Positions 24,180-33,456 of a stretch of 64,000 nucleotides of DNA are shown piece by piece. The notes beneath the pieces are model-generated. The model made no database searches. It saw only the letters and a list, made by a program, of their open reading frames with translations, and was not told where the DNA came from. This DNA comes from Candidatus Nitrososphaera evergladensis SR1 (GTDB taxonomy: Archaea > Thermoproteota > Nitrososphaeria > Nitrososphaerales > Nitrososphaeraceae): NCBI RefSeq assembly GCF_000730285.1, contig NZ_CP007174.1:1984001-2048000 (forward strand), given 5' to 3'. Each line of letters opens with the position of its first letter. Within the stretch, counting starts at the first letter, position 1. Position numbers and translations under genes: made by a program.

Positions 24180-25028
24180 TCATACCGAGTCCACGCGGAA
24201 GCTACTACCAGTAAGAAGCTCCTTGTGGAATTCAAAATCGTTATCTTGTAGTCTGCGAAGAAATCGAGACAAATGATTATATTCGATAAGGTATTGGCAA
24301 TCTAGTTTTGGACTTTTCTTGCTAGATGAAACTCCAATTGAAATGTCTGCCTTTCTAAAAGCAGGATTGTCATTCTCAGAATCACCAAGATACAATATAG
24401 GCCCTTTACTATAATCATCCATCTCAGCTATTATCCGATCAAATCCAAATCCCTTGTCGCATTGTGCAGCGTGAACGTCAAGGAAAGGATAAGAATCATA
24501 CGTTTGCAAGAACGGGCTGGATGAACAATCTCTGGGCATAGTCGATACTTTCTCCTTTACATATTGCGTGATTATCCAATAATTCCTCCTGTATTCCTTG
24601 TGATTCCTCCAATCAAAAGTTATGCTGGCTAACAGCCCATCATATGTAAATCGTCGAACGGTCTCGATGCCGGGAAATTTTATTCCTACATCACGTGCTA
24701 GCTGGTTCAACGCATAGCCACGTCTATGCAAGATATCTCTTTCGAGTAGCAAGTGACGCGTCTTGACTTTGCATCCTTTTTTGGTCTTTGTTCTATCAAA
24801 GACAATCGTTTCGATTCCTAGAATGCATGAAACTATATTAGCAAATGGCACTCTGCCACCAAGAGACTCATAGTCGTTTCTTGACAGGATACAAACGGGA
24901 ATATGATCGGCTATTTCTGACAGGATAATCTCTAGTTCTTTTGGTATTGCATCCTTACTTTTAGAGTTGCTGGCTGGATACAATGTACCATTATAATCAG
25001 AGATTATCGCACAGACTCGTTTAGTCAT
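24180..25028 (-). CDS. HAD-superfamily phosphatase-like protein with altered motif I
   Basis: A 282-residue Cof/trehalose-phosphatase-like HAD protein. Motif I reads AIISDYNGTLYP, so the second Asp of DxDGT, the general acid/base, is Asn. Motif II is VCILSRND and motif IV is ILYLGDSENDNPAF. The substrate is not defined; sugar-phosphates are usual for this subtype. The Asn change may slow or remove hydrolysis. Its stop lies 6 bp beyond the target duplication of the IS, so the insertion just missed the gene. Confidence 0.7.
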   Translation of the reverse strand: MTKRVCAIISDYNGTLYPASNSKSKDAIPKELEIILSEIADHIPVCILSRNDYESLGGRVPFANIVSCILGIETIVFDRTKTKKGCKVKTRHLLLERDILHRRGYALNQLARDVGIKFPGIETVRRFTYDGLLASITFDWRNHKEYRRNYWIITQYVKEKVSTMPRDCSSSPFLQTYDSYPFLDVHAAQCDKGFGFDRIIAEMDDYSKGPILYLGDSENDNPAFRKADISIGVSSSKKSPKLDCQYLIEYNHLSRFLRRLQDNDFEFHKELLTGSSFRVDSV

Positions 25029-25068
25029 ATTGTTTCAGCTCCTTTGCCAATTAGACTAGATGCTACGA

Positions 25069-25971
25069 TCAAATTTCAGCAACTCTGACACCTCTGAGCC
25101 TCAAATAATTGAGGTTGTTTCGGATAGTTACCTCTGTTACTCCTGCCACTTCTGCAATACTTTTCAGGGTCGCACCTTCTTTGTTTCTTAGGCAACACAT
25201 GTAAAGAACTGTTGCTGCAATCCCCGTAGGATTCTTTCCTGCCGATGCCCCTTTTTCGACAACAGAGTCCATAGTGGTCAACGCCATTCGTTTGGTTTTC
25301 TCGCTGACTCTTGCTTTATTTGCAATCGTTCCAATCCACCTCTTCGGATCGGCCAGAGGTACTTTGATGTCAAGCTCGCGGACAAGTGCCCTATAACTTC
25401 TCGAAATCTCTTTCCTCTTGACGTAGGTGATTTCGGATATGTCTTTGAGAGTTCTTGAAACTCCCGCTTCTCTGCATGCAATGTACGCAGCCGCAACTAG
25501 GACAGAAGATGTCGATCTCCCCTTCATCAGTTGCTTTTCTAGAGCTTTTCTGTAGATATATGCTGTCTTTTCAACAATTGAATCTGATAGACCAAGTTTG
25601 GCCTTTAATCCGCTAAGCCCGTCAAAAGCCATAACACGGCTCGGGTTAGTTTTTGTTCTAAAATCCCACCTTCTAAGCCTCTGCATTGTTGCATGCGTGG
25701 ATGCATCCAACCTGCGTCCGCTAGAATCCCTGTTGGCCCTGCTTATCATTGTGGCCAGTCCCATATCGTGTTGGGTAAGAGATATTGGAGATCCTGTTCC
25801 CGCACCGTTATTCTTTTCAGCATCAAAAGAGTACCATTTTGGACGGCTGTCCAGTGTCTTATCGGATAATACGCGTCCACAGCTACTGCACACTACCTCC
25901 CCCAATTCAGGGTCAGTAACAGGAACACCGTTGTTGCACACCGAACACAGCATTGACACTCGCATTACCAT
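25069..25971 (-). CDS. tfb: Transcription initiation factor IIB (TFB)
   Basis: A 300-residue TFB. The N-terminal zinc ribbon uses C9-x2-C12 and C28-x2-C31 (MLCSVCNNG and VVCSSCGRVL). The B-finger region is RPKWYSFDAEKNN, followed by two cyclin repeats (about 110-195 and 205-298); the second ends with a helix-turn-helix IAEVAGVTEVTIRNNLNYL. TFB recruits RNA polymerase to TATA-bound TBP. Thaumarchaea carry many TFB paralogues; this one, in an accessory region, is likely one of the specialised copies. Confidence 0.9.
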   Translation of the reverse strand: MVMRVSMLCSVCNNGVPVTDPELGEVVCSSCGRVLSDKTLDSRPKWYSFDAEKNNGAGTGSPISLTQHDMGLATMISRANRDSSGRRLDASTHATMQRLRRWDFRTKTNPSRVMAFDGLSGLKAKLGLSDSIVEKTAYIYRKALEKQLMKGRSTSSVLVAAAYIACREAGVSRTLKDISEITYVKRKEISRSYRALVRELDIKVPLADPKRWIGTIANKARVSEKTKRMALTTMDSVVEKGASAGKNPTGIAATVLYMCCLRNKEGATLKSIAEVAGVTEVTIRNNLNYLRLRGVRVAEI

Positions 25972-26007
25972 GAACCAGTCACCTTTTGAGGATTAATCGA
26001 AAAATCT

Positions 26008-26223
26008 CTAGAATGATCCACCCTTGTTCCCTCTGTTGATTGATGAAACGTATCTCATAGTTCTTTCTAACATTTCGAGTCGCTGGTCAAGAGACTGTCT
26101 TAGAACAATTACTTCATGAGTAAGCTCATGTATTTCCGCGGCTACCTCCTCGTTGAATGAAGCATTACACCTGCTGCATCGAGTAGTCTTTGAATCATCA
26201 CTTCGTAAAAGTACCATCTTCAA
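26008..26223 (-). CDS. 71-residue C2H2 zinc-finger/coiled-coil protein
   Basis: The N-terminal part holds TTRCSRCNASFNEEVAAEIH followed by ELTHE, a C-x2-C-x12-H-x3-H finger. A coiled-coil helix (VIVLRQSLDQRLEMLERTMR) follows, probably for dimerisation, and a glycine-rich tail GNKGGSF. It lies 36 bp upstream of the TFB gene on the same strand, so it may be co-transcribed with it. It is probably a small DNA- or protein-binding factor. Confidence 0.65.
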   Translation of the reverse strand: MKMVLLRSDDSKTTRCSRCNASFNEEVAAEIHELTHEVIVLRQSLDQRLEMLERTMRYVSSINRGNKGGSF

Positions 26224-26644
26224 TTAGGATTTTCAGGCTGAACAATAAAAGCTTGTTATGTAGATTCCAGAAATTTCGATAATTAGTAATTTGAGCAAAG
26301 GCAGGCACATGAAGCTCTTTTATGTAATTCTAACAACTCTGAGAATTTAGAATTTTCCTAACCGTACGTTTAACTAGCCAAGGGTCAATTGCAAGCTGCC
26401 AACTCGGCAAGGTGAAAATGAGTGTCAAGTCAGGATTCCTCGCAAACCACGGTCACGCCACCCCAGAATACGACATCCAGTCCAGCTCCCGCAAAGGCAA
26501 AGAAGAGAAAGACTGGATCTCCTGCTGCCAGCCAATCGCAACCGGCTCCGAATTAGGGAGCCCTTCTCTTTTTATGGTGCACGCCAAGCCGTATGATTGT
26601 GGCCTACATAATCCTGCTATGTGTTTGGAGAGGTATAATACGTG
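26224..26644. other. Intergenic region upstream of the C2H2 gene and behind pckA
   Basis: 421 bp without a supported gene. The frame at 26412-26780 runs into the end of pckA on the other strand and lacks a recognisable domain. AT-rich motifs resembling GAATTTAGAATT occur near 26340-26355, and similar ones stand upstream of pckA (28308-28335). These could be shared regulator sites, but this is weak. Confidence 0.4.
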
Positions 26645-28246
26645 CTATCTGATCTGTGGTCCCGCCACTGAGAGTCTCTTCGCAACATCTCCGAACTTTT
26701 CAAAGTTCTTTATGAACATAGACGCGAGTTTCTTAGCCTGCTTTTCATATTCAAGCTTTTCTTTCCACATCCTTTTCTGATCCAGAACTTCTGGAGGTAC
26801 ACCGGGGCACGACAACGGTACATCAAGATTGAAAATCTCATCTTTCTGCCCTTGAATACTATCAAGCGTTCCATCTAGGGCCGCTGTCACCATCGCCCTA
26901 GTGTATTTCAATTCTATTCTCTTGCCTATCCCGTACGGGCCACCGATCCATCCAGTATTAACCAAGTAAACTCGGGACCCGTGCTTCTTGATTTTCTCAC
27001 CAAGAAGACGTGCGTACACTAGTGGATGACGGGGCATAAAAGGCGCGCCAAAGCATTCCGAAAATGTCTCCTTTGGCTCCGTTATTCCTCTCTCTGTTCC
27101 GGCCAGTTTGCTTGTATATCCTGACAAAAAGTGGTACATGGCACCTTCTATCGAGAGTTTGGATATAGGCGGCATTACTCCAAAAGCATCTGCGGTGAGA
27201 AATATGATAACGTCTGGATGACCGCCTATGCTCGGTTTTACGGAGCCGGGTATATGATCGAGCGGATAGGCTACCCGTGTATTTTCAGTGAGCCTTGCAT
27301 CGGAGTAATCCGGCTCGCGGGTGTCATCTTTTATGACAACGTTCTCCATGATCGAGCCAAACTTGATCGCATTCCATATCTGGGGTTCGTTTTCTTCTTT
27401 GAGGTTGATGCACTTCGCATAACACCCTCCTTCAAAATTGAATACGCCTGTTTCGGACCAGCCATGCTCGTCATCGCCTATTAGACTCCTCCCTGGATCC
27501 GCAGAAAGTGTGGTCTTGCCAGTACCTGATAGCCCGAAGAAAAGTGCTACTTGGCCGGAATTATCGACATTGGCCGCACAATGCATCGGGAGAACGCCTT
27601 CTTCGGGCAGAAAATAGTTCATAGCGGAGAACATGGCTTTTTTTATTTCTCCAGCGTATGAAGTGGATCCAATTAACACTATGTGTCTGCTTAAATTCAA
27701 GACAATAAAAGTCTCGGATCTCGTGCCATCCACAAGAGGCATCGCCTTAAAATCGTTCATCGACAATAGGAGAAAATCTGGCTTGAAGGATTCCAATTCC
27801 TCTTTTGAGGGTTTGATAAAAAGCTGACTTGCGAAGAGGCACTGCCAAGCCCGGTCTGTTATGACGCGTACACCAAGCCTCCCGTTTTCGGGGTTGGCCC
27901 CAACAAACCCATCGAATACAAAGAGATCCTTATGCGACATGTAGGATCCCATCCCAAAGAATATTTGTTCGAATTTGTCTGGCGAGATGGGGCGATTAAT
28001 ATGGTTCCAGTTTACAGTATCACGCGTGACGTCATCAAGAACTATGTATCTGTCTTCAGGCGATCGCCCTGTGAATCTTCCCGTTTCGACGCAGAAGGCG
28101 CCATTGGAAGCAAACCTCCCCTCTTTCAGGCGCAGCGCATGCTCAAGAAGACACGGTACTGAAAGGTTCATGTAAGTGCGGTCAGTTGAGGGAATTCGAA
28201 AATCAGATTCTGGTGCATTGACATCCTGCTGATCCCTATTCGGCAC
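26645..28246 (-). CDS. pckA: Phosphoenolpyruvate carboxykinase (ATP)
   Basis: A 533-residue enzyme of normal ATP-PEPCK length. Signatures are GRFTGRSPEDRYIV (substrate site), the P-loop FFGLSGTGKTTLSADP, the metal/kinase motif LIGDDEHGW, and the adenine-binding LVNTGWIGGPYGIGKRI. It interconverts oxaloacetate and PEP with ATP, linking the dicarboxylates made by carbon fixation to gluconeogenesis. A minus-strand TATA-like ATTAAATATA lies near 28267-28276. It is transcribed alone. Confidence 0.95.
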   Translation of the reverse strand: MPNRDQQDVNAPESDFRIPSTDRTYMNLSVPCLLEHALRLKEGRFASNGAFCVETGRFTGRSPEDRYIVLDDVTRDTVNWNHINRPISPDKFEQIFFGMGSYMSHKDLFVFDGFVGANPENGRLGVRVITDRAWQCLFASQLFIKPSKEELESFKPDFLLLSMNDFKAMPLVDGTRSETFIVLNLSRHIVLIGSTSYAGEIKKAMFSAMNYFLPEEGVLPMHCAANVDNSGQVALFFGLSGTGKTTLSADPGRSLIGDDEHGWSETGVFNFEGGCYAKCINLKEENEPQIWNAIKFGSIMENVVIKDDTREPDYSDARLTENTRVAYPLDHIPGSVKPSIGGHPDVIIFLTADAFGVMPPISKLSIEGAMYHFLSGYTSKLAGTERGITEPKETFSECFGAPFMPRHPLVYARLLGEKIKKHGSRVYLVNTGWIGGPYGIGKRIELKYTRAMVTAALDGTLDSIQGQKDEIFNLDVPLSCPGVPPEVLDQKRMWKEKLEYEKQAKKLASMFIKNFEKFGDVAKRLSVAGPQIR

Positions 28247-28442
28247 ATAGAACGCGAATCGCCGACTATATTTAATCGTCCCCCGAGCTATTCTACATAA
28301 TTGTAAAATTCCAAGAATTATTAGAAATTCACACCTTCCGTCGCAAAGGGTAGGTTAAGTGCATCAAGCAGCCTCTGGGCGCCGTCCTACGCGTATTTTC
28401 AACCGCTACAAAGATGGTGCAGGAAGTGCCTATTCAGGAACG

Positions 28443-29447
28443 TTAGTGCGGAGATATGATTTCAATCCCGGAAAGGCTCTTGGAATTTTCTAACGCCTTG
28501 ACATACTCGCCCTCGGTAAACACGCCTTGCTGCAGATATAGACTTTTGAATTTCCTCCCGTCATCTGCAAATATGCCTACCAGAACCCCCTTTTCCAACC
28601 TTTCAGCTACCTTGATCATCGACGACATGACGGAGCCTGATGAAGGGCCTACCAAGAGTTTTTCTTTTCTCGAAAGCATTTCCACTGTATCAAAAGATTC
28701 CTTGTTGGTGGCGGTAATCCATTCGTCAACAACTCCAACGCGGCGCTTGAAAAGATCTGGCATTGCCGACTCTTCAAAATTCCTAAGACCCTGTAGCAGA
28801 TGATTCTTCTGTGCCTGCACGGCGATTATTTTGACATCCTTATTTTGCTCTTTTAGATAGGTCGCAGTTCCAGTAATCGTTCCGCCAGTACCGCATCCCG
28901 CGATGAAGTGGGTGACTTTGCCGCGAGTCTGATTCCATATCTCCGGACCAGTACTTTCATAATGAGCAAGAAAGTTGGCTTCGTTCTCGTATTGATTTGG
29001 CATGTAGTAAATATCTGGCCGGGGTTTTGCAATCGCTTTTGCAAGGGCAATGCTTTGATCGGTACCTGCTCCAACACGCGGACAAAGGTCATCCGATGTC
29101 TCGTGTAACGTGGCCCCAAGTTTTCGAAGTATCGCTTTTGTTTCCTCGCTTGCCTTCTCGGGCACGACCAGCTCGACTTTATATCCAAGTACGCGGGCTA
29201 TTCCTGCCAAGGCGATACCTGTATTTCCGGAAGTGGGTTCAATAATTGCGCTTTTGGCTTTCTTCAGGATACCTCTTTTCTCAGCATCTTTTATCATCCA
29301 GTACGCTGCCCTGTCTTTGACCGAACCGAACGGATTGCAAAATTCTAATTTTGCATAGAATTTGATACTATTGGTGGAAAAAGAAGACAATTCTGCCAGG
29401 GGCGTGTTACCAATTTTATGGTCTATGTTGGAATCTGTGGTTGTCAT
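28443..29447 (-). CDS. cysM: Cysteine synthase family PLP enzyme
   Basis: A 334-residue fold-type II PLP enzyme. The Schiff-base lysine lies in NPFGSVKDRAAYWM; the substrate loop is IEPTSGNTGIAL; the phosphate loop is AGCGTGGTITGTA; and GPSSGSVMSS is the C-terminal PLP motif. It makes cysteine from O-acetyl- or O-phosphoserine; which donor is not visible. The regulator gene upstream begins 17 bp after the enzyme's start on the same strand, suggesting one transcript. Confidence 0.9.
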   Translation of the reverse strand: MTTTDSNIDHKIGNTPLAELSSFSTNSIKFYAKLEFCNPFGSVKDRAAYWMIKDAEKRGILKKAKSAIIEPTSGNTGIALAGIARVLGYKVELVVPEKASEETKAILRKLGATLHETSDDLCPRVGAGTDQSIALAKAIAKPRPDIYYMPNQYENEANFLAHYESTGPEIWNQTRGKVTHFIAGCGTGGTITGTATYLKEQNKDVKIIAVQAQKNHLLQGLRNFEESAMPDLFKRRVGVVDEWITATNKESFDTVEMLSRKEKLLVGPSSGSVMSSMIKVAERLEKGVLVGIFADDGRKFKSLYLQQGVFTEGEYVKALENSKSLSGIEIISPH

Positions 29448-29463
29448 TCCCTATTGTTCCCAC

Positions 29464-30078
29464 CTATTGTTCGTCGCTTGCATATCCTTTATCAATCAGA
29501 AATTTCTTGAACTCATCAGATTCTGTTATCATGAGATCAACTGATCGAAGAAGCGTCGCATAAAAGAATTCCATAGCTTCATGGCTTCTCTGGCAGTTTG
29601 GGCAGATGTTGGTCTGTTTGGTTGGCAAGAATCGCTGGAGCTCTTTTTTTGTACTGAAATGGTCGTATGTCTCTCGGAGAGCCTTCATTACAGGCTGCCG
29701 AATTTCTTCTGTTATCCTTTCATGCAAGCCGCTGACCTTCAGAGCCGCATCAAACTCTTCATCAATTCCATACTTGCCCCACGTACTTCTTTCGCATACA
29801 AAGCGTTTCCTTCTCTCCCCCTTGCCTTTCTTTTCCCTTGGATATAGGAAGATGAACTGCAATCGGTAAAGCTCTTTGAGTGTAGAATATACCACACTAG
29901 CAGGGATCTTTTCCTTTTGTGTGATCTCTTCTGCAGTGATGCCCTTGGCCCCTGCTTGTCTAATGTAGTTCATAATGCGCCAAGTAGTTTCCTTTGAGAG
30001 GATGTCTGCTTCAAGGTACGATGTGACTGGAAAATGTGTAAGGTAAGTCTTAATATTCTTCATCTTTGCAGTTTGCAA
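29464..30078 (-). CDS. Winged-helix regulator with C-terminal CxxC-H segment
   Basis: A 204-residue protein. Residues about 20-95 form a MarR/ArsR-like winged helix (IRQAGAKGITAEEITQKEKI, PASVVYSTLKELYRLQFIFL). The C-terminal half holds NICPNCQRSHEAMEFF, a possible metal or redox site. It probably controls the cysteine synthase gene that follows it. The start is a TTG at 30078, about 30 bp from a TATA-like element near 30103-30113; the ATG at 30063 is an alternative. Confidence 0.7.
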   Translation of the reverse strand: MQTAKMKNIKTYLTHFPVTSYLEADILSKETTWRIMNYIRQAGAKGITAEEITQKEKIPASVVYSTLKELYRLQFIFLYPREKKGKGERRKRFVCERSTWGKYGIDEEFDAALKVSGLHERITEEIRQPVMKALRETYDHFSTKKELQRFLPTKQTNICPNCQRSHEAMEFFYATLLRSVDLMITESDEFKKFLIDKGYASDEQ

Positions 30079-30148
30079 TGAGATTCGTTGCTATTTACGT
30101 AGTTTTAAGTTTTACGAAAATCCGCAAACACGGCAATTCCATATTCCA

Positions 30149-30169
30149 GCATAATTTGTCCAATTATGC
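30149..30169. promoter_or_regulatory. 8-bp inverted repeat in the divergent promoter region
   Basis: GCATAATT (30149-30156) and AATTATGC (30162-30169) form a perfect inverted repeat with a 5-bp spacer, typical for a dimeric HTH protein. It lies between the regulator at 29464-30078 and the operon starting at 30410, and so could control either. AT-rich elements near 30255-30275 are candidates for the operon's TATA box. No gene lies in 30079-30409. Confidence 0.45.
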
Positions 30170-30409
30170 TTAAAAGCCGATCATACAGAAGTCGCTGCTG
30201 CGATTCGGGAGCGCCGACATCTATATTGTTTCGACGCCTTTAGTAGTATTTGCGTGATGCAATTTACAAATATTAAAAATTTGAAATTCCTAATTTACGA
30301 GAGTCACATAACACTTAAATTAGTACTTCCACCGCCCCGAATCATCAGAGCCATCTTATGACAGGGCAACGGCCGTTGATGGTCTAAGAGGATAGGAACG
30401 ACAAGAAAA

Positions 30410-32500
30410 GTGTCAGAAACAGCATTAATCATTGATGGAGGCTACTTGATTCTCTTTCAAGCGGCCGCTCTCTCGTTTGTTTTAGGCGCGCTCTTGCCGC
30501 TTGCCTTTAGGAAAGACAAGAATGCCAGCGTCGCTTCGTTTGCGCCTGCTGCTCTGGGCTCGGTCCTGACGATTGCACTTGCAGCGTCGCTTGCAATATC
30601 GGGTGCAACACTTGAAGTGCCCCTGCCCTTTGCCGCTGCTGCGCCTGAGATAGAATTCCAGTTTTACATCGACGGCATGTCCGCGTTTTTCATGCTGATA
30701 ATAGGTCTTGTGACACTTGCAGTGTCGATATACTCGATAGGCTACAGCAGCGAGTACTATGGAAAGCGCAGCATAAAGGCTCTTGGGCTTCTCTTCAACC
30801 TCTTCGTGCTTTCCATGATACTTGTCACGGCATCAGACAACGTGTTCTCATTCTTGGTTTTCTGGGAGGCCATGTCGCTTGCCTCGTTCTTTCTGGTTAT
30901 CTACGAGCACGAAAACGAGAGCAACATCAAGTCGGGCATGACATATATTGTGATGACTTATCTGGGTACGGCGTTTATTCTAGGGGCGTTTCTTGCGCTG
31001 TACTTCCAGACGGGGAGCCTGTCCTTCGACTCGTTCCGGAGCTCCGAGCCGCCCATGCCCGCGTACATCAGGGACATCGTCTTTGTCCTTGCGCTTGTCG
31101 GGTTTGGCACAAAGGCAGGTCTCGTGCCTTTGCATCTCTGGCTCCCGCAGGCGCACCCTTCAGCCCCAAGCAACGTGTCTGCGCTCATGTCAGCCGTCAT
31201 GATAAAGATGGCAATCTATGGCCTTGTGCGAGTCACGCTGGATTTCACGTCGCCAAGCTCGCCCGACTCTGCATGGTGGGGCATGCTCATGGTGGTCGCC
31301 GGTTCCGCGTCAGCGCTCATCGGCGTTTTATATGCCGCGATTGAAAAGGACATCAAACGCGCGCTCGCGTTTAGCAGCATAGAGAACATAGGCATAGTCA
31401 TCCTCGGCCTAGGCCTCTCTGTCATTTTCCTTTCTTTCGACCTGAAGGCGCTAGCAGCGGTCGCGCTTCTTGCAAGCACGTACCATTCGCTCAACCACGC
31501 CGCCTTCAAGAGCCTGCTTTTCATGGGCGCCGGCTCTGTTCTCTTTGGCACTCACACGAAAAACATGGAAAAGCTGGGCGGGCTTGCAAAAAAGATGCCG
31601 TGGACTGCATTTTTCTTCCTCATAGGCGCCATTTCAATCTCTGCCCTGCCGCCGCTCAACGGATTTGTGAGCGAGTGGCTTACGATGCAGGCGCTGCTCT
31701 CCTCCTACCAGGTGCCAAACGTCATACTACAGATATCCATCAGCTTTGCTAGCATCGCGTTTGCGCTCACGGCGGGGATAGCGCTTGCAACATTTGTCAA
31801 GATGTTTGGCATCTCTTTTCTCTCAAGGCCCCGCTCGGAGGCAGCCGTGCATGCAAAGGAGGTCCCGAAGACCATGATTGCAGGGATGGGCGTGGCCGCG
31901 GCCATGTGCATCGCCTTTGGCATCATGCCATTCCTGGCCGCGGGCATGATTGCTTCGTCGTTTGGGTTGGATCCGCAATTTAGCGATGCCATGTCGCCCT
32001 TCAGCTCGCTATCGGTGCTTTACAGTGCCGGCGGCATAGAATCCATAAGCAGCATGTCGATGCCTGCAGTGGCAATTATGATGGGCTCAGTTGCTGCAGC
32101 AGTCGTGGGCTTTGCAGTAGTTGCAGGTTCGAGAAAGACTGCGAGGAGAATTTACAGCACGTGGGACTGCGGATTTGGCGAGCTTAATGAGCGGATGGAA
32201 TACACCGCGGCTTCGCTCTCACAGCCTATCCGCACCGTGTTCCGTATCCTCTACAAACCGCGCATGGCAGTAACCAAGGAAAATTACTCTGACTCTAACC
32301 CGTACATCAAAAAATCCATGCGCGTCGAGTCTGAAACCAAGGACGTATTCGAGGACCGGCTTTATTCGCCCGTGGTCGGCGCGACTATAGCTTTTTTTGA
32401 CAAGATACGTATGATACAGACGGGCAAGGTCAACGCGTACCTTCTTTACGTCATGGTAACGCTTGCACTGTTGCTGCTTCTGGCGAGGTTGATATCCTGA
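30410..32500 (+). CDS. hyfB: HyfB/NuoL-like antiporter subunit of an Ehr-type complex
   Basis: A 696-residue membrane protein with about 16 helices. It carries the proton-antiporter core seen in HyfB, MbhH and NuoL: LALVGFGTKAGLVPLHLWLP, then AHPSAPSNVSALMSAVMIKM, plus broken-helix and lysine residues in the later YHSLNHAAFKSLLFMGAG. In complexes of this type it moves protons or sodium as electrons pass through the peripheral subunits. It starts at GTG and overlaps the next gene by one base. It is the first gene of a six-gene operon. Confidence 0.9.
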   Translation: MSETALIIDGGYLILFQAAALSFVLGALLPLAFRKDKNASVASFAPAALGSVLTIALAASLAISGATLEVPLPFAAAAPEIEFQFYIDGMSAFFMLIIGLVTLAVSIYSIGYSSEYYGKRSIKALGLLFNLFVLSMILVTASDNVFSFLVFWEAMSLASFFLVIYEHENESNIKSGMTYIVMTYLGTAFILGAFLALYFQTGSLSFDSFRSSEPPMPAYIRDIVFVLALVGFGTKAGLVPLHLWLPQAHPSAPSNVSALMSAVMIKMAIYGLVRVTLDFTSPSSPDSAWWGMLMVVAGSASALIGVLYAAIEKDIKRALAFSSIENIGIVILGLGLSVIFLSFDLKALAAVALLASTYHSLNHAAFKSLLFMGAGSVLFGTHTKNMEKLGGLAKKMPWTAFFFLIGAISISALPPLNGFVSEWLTMQALLSSYQVPNVILQISISFASIAFALTAGIALATFVKMFGISFLSRPRSEAAVHAKEVPKTMIAGMGVAAAMCIAFGIMPFLAAGMIASSFGLDPQFSDAMSPFSSLSVLYSAGGIESISSMSMPAVAIMMGSVAAAVVGFAVVAGSRKTARRIYSTWDCGFGELNERMEYTAASLSQPIRTVFRILYKPRMAVTKENYSDSNPYIKKSMRVESETKDVFEDRLYSPVVGATIAFFDKIRMIQTGKVNAYLLYVMVTLALLLLLARLIS

Positions 32501-33447
32501 TGGCTGAGGCCCTGACGATAGCAGTAGGAATAGCACAGACAAGTGCAATAGTTGCCCTTGCCCCGCTCCTGACAGGCGTCATGAGAAAGGTAAAGGCAAG
32601 GACGCAAAAGAGGGTGGGGGCAAGCGTCCTCCAGCCGTACTACGACCTTGCAAAGCTGATGAAAAAGGACGAAGTCGTCTCGGACCAGAGCTCCTGGGTA
32701 TTCCGCTCTGCTCCGTGGGTCGTGATGGTAGCAATGATTACGGCCGCGCTATTCGTGCCTGCATTCTTGCCGTTCAGCCCATTTGGCACTGTCGGAGACA
32801 TACTGGTGGTGTTGGGGCTGTTCGGCCTCGCGCGCTTTTTCACGATGCTTGTAGGACTTGACGTCGCAAGCACGTTCGGCGGCCTCGGAGCAAGCAGAGA
32901 GATGATGATATCTTCACTGACCGAGCCAGCGCTATTTCTGACGATATTTGTCGTGTCGCTCTCGCTCGGCGGGACGAACCTCTCAAGCCTGGTTGGGGCA
33001 GCGGCGCAATACGCCGGCTTTGCAGAAGCCCCGAGCATGCTATTTGCCCTGATAGCCTTTTTCATTGTTCTGCTGGCCGAGACGGGAAGGCTGCCGTTCG
33101 ACAACCCTGCGACGCACCTTGAGCTCACGATGGTTCATGAGGCTATGGTGCTAGAATACTCGGGAAAGAGCCTTGCGATGGTCCAGTGGTCGCAGTCGAT
33201 AAAGCAACTGCTCCTATTTGCCCTTCTGGTAAACCTGTTTATTCCCGCCGGCATCCCTGCGAGCCTGGACTCGGGCTGGTCGGTCGCCGCGGGCGCCGCC
33301 GGATTTGTGGCAAAGGTTGTGCTCCTTGCAATGCTCGTGGCATACGTGGAGACGCGAGCCGCCAAGTGGAGGCTCTTTCGGGTGCCGGACCTGCTCGCAA
33401 TGGCTATAGCAAGCTCGATGATAGGAGTGATCTTTTTCTATTTATGA
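32500..33447 (+). CDS. hyfC: HyfC/NuoH-like membrane anchor subunit
   Basis: A 315-residue protein with eight helices. Conserved NuoH-family features are KARTQKRVGASVLQPYYDLA, the quinone/partner loop AETGRLPFDNPATHLELTM (with the E/D pattern of the family) and a C-terminal RVPDLLAMAIASSMIGVIF. This subunit docks the peripheral arm and couples it to ion movement. Its ATG overlaps the stop of hyfB (TGATG). Confidence 0.92.
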   Translation: MAEALTIAVGIAQTSAIVALAPLLTGVMRKVKARTQKRVGASVLQPYYDLAKLMKKDEVVSDQSSWVFRSAPWVVMVAMITAALFVPAFLPFSPFGTVGDILVVLGLFGLARFFTMLVGLDVASTFGGLGASREMMISSLTEPALFLTIFVVSLSLGGTNLSSLVGAAAQYAGFAEAPSMLFALIAFFIVLLAETGRLPFDNPATHLELTMVHEAMVLEYSGKSLAMVQWSQSIKQLLLFALLVNLFIPAGIPASLDSGWSVAAGAAGFVAKVVLLAMLVAYVETRAAKWRLFRVPDLLAMAIASSMIGVIFFYL

Positions 33448-33456
33448 TAGGAGGGA

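Noticed and set aside
26412-26780. 122-codon frame overlapping the end of pckA
   Set aside because: More than a third of it is antisense to pckA, and no domain is visible.
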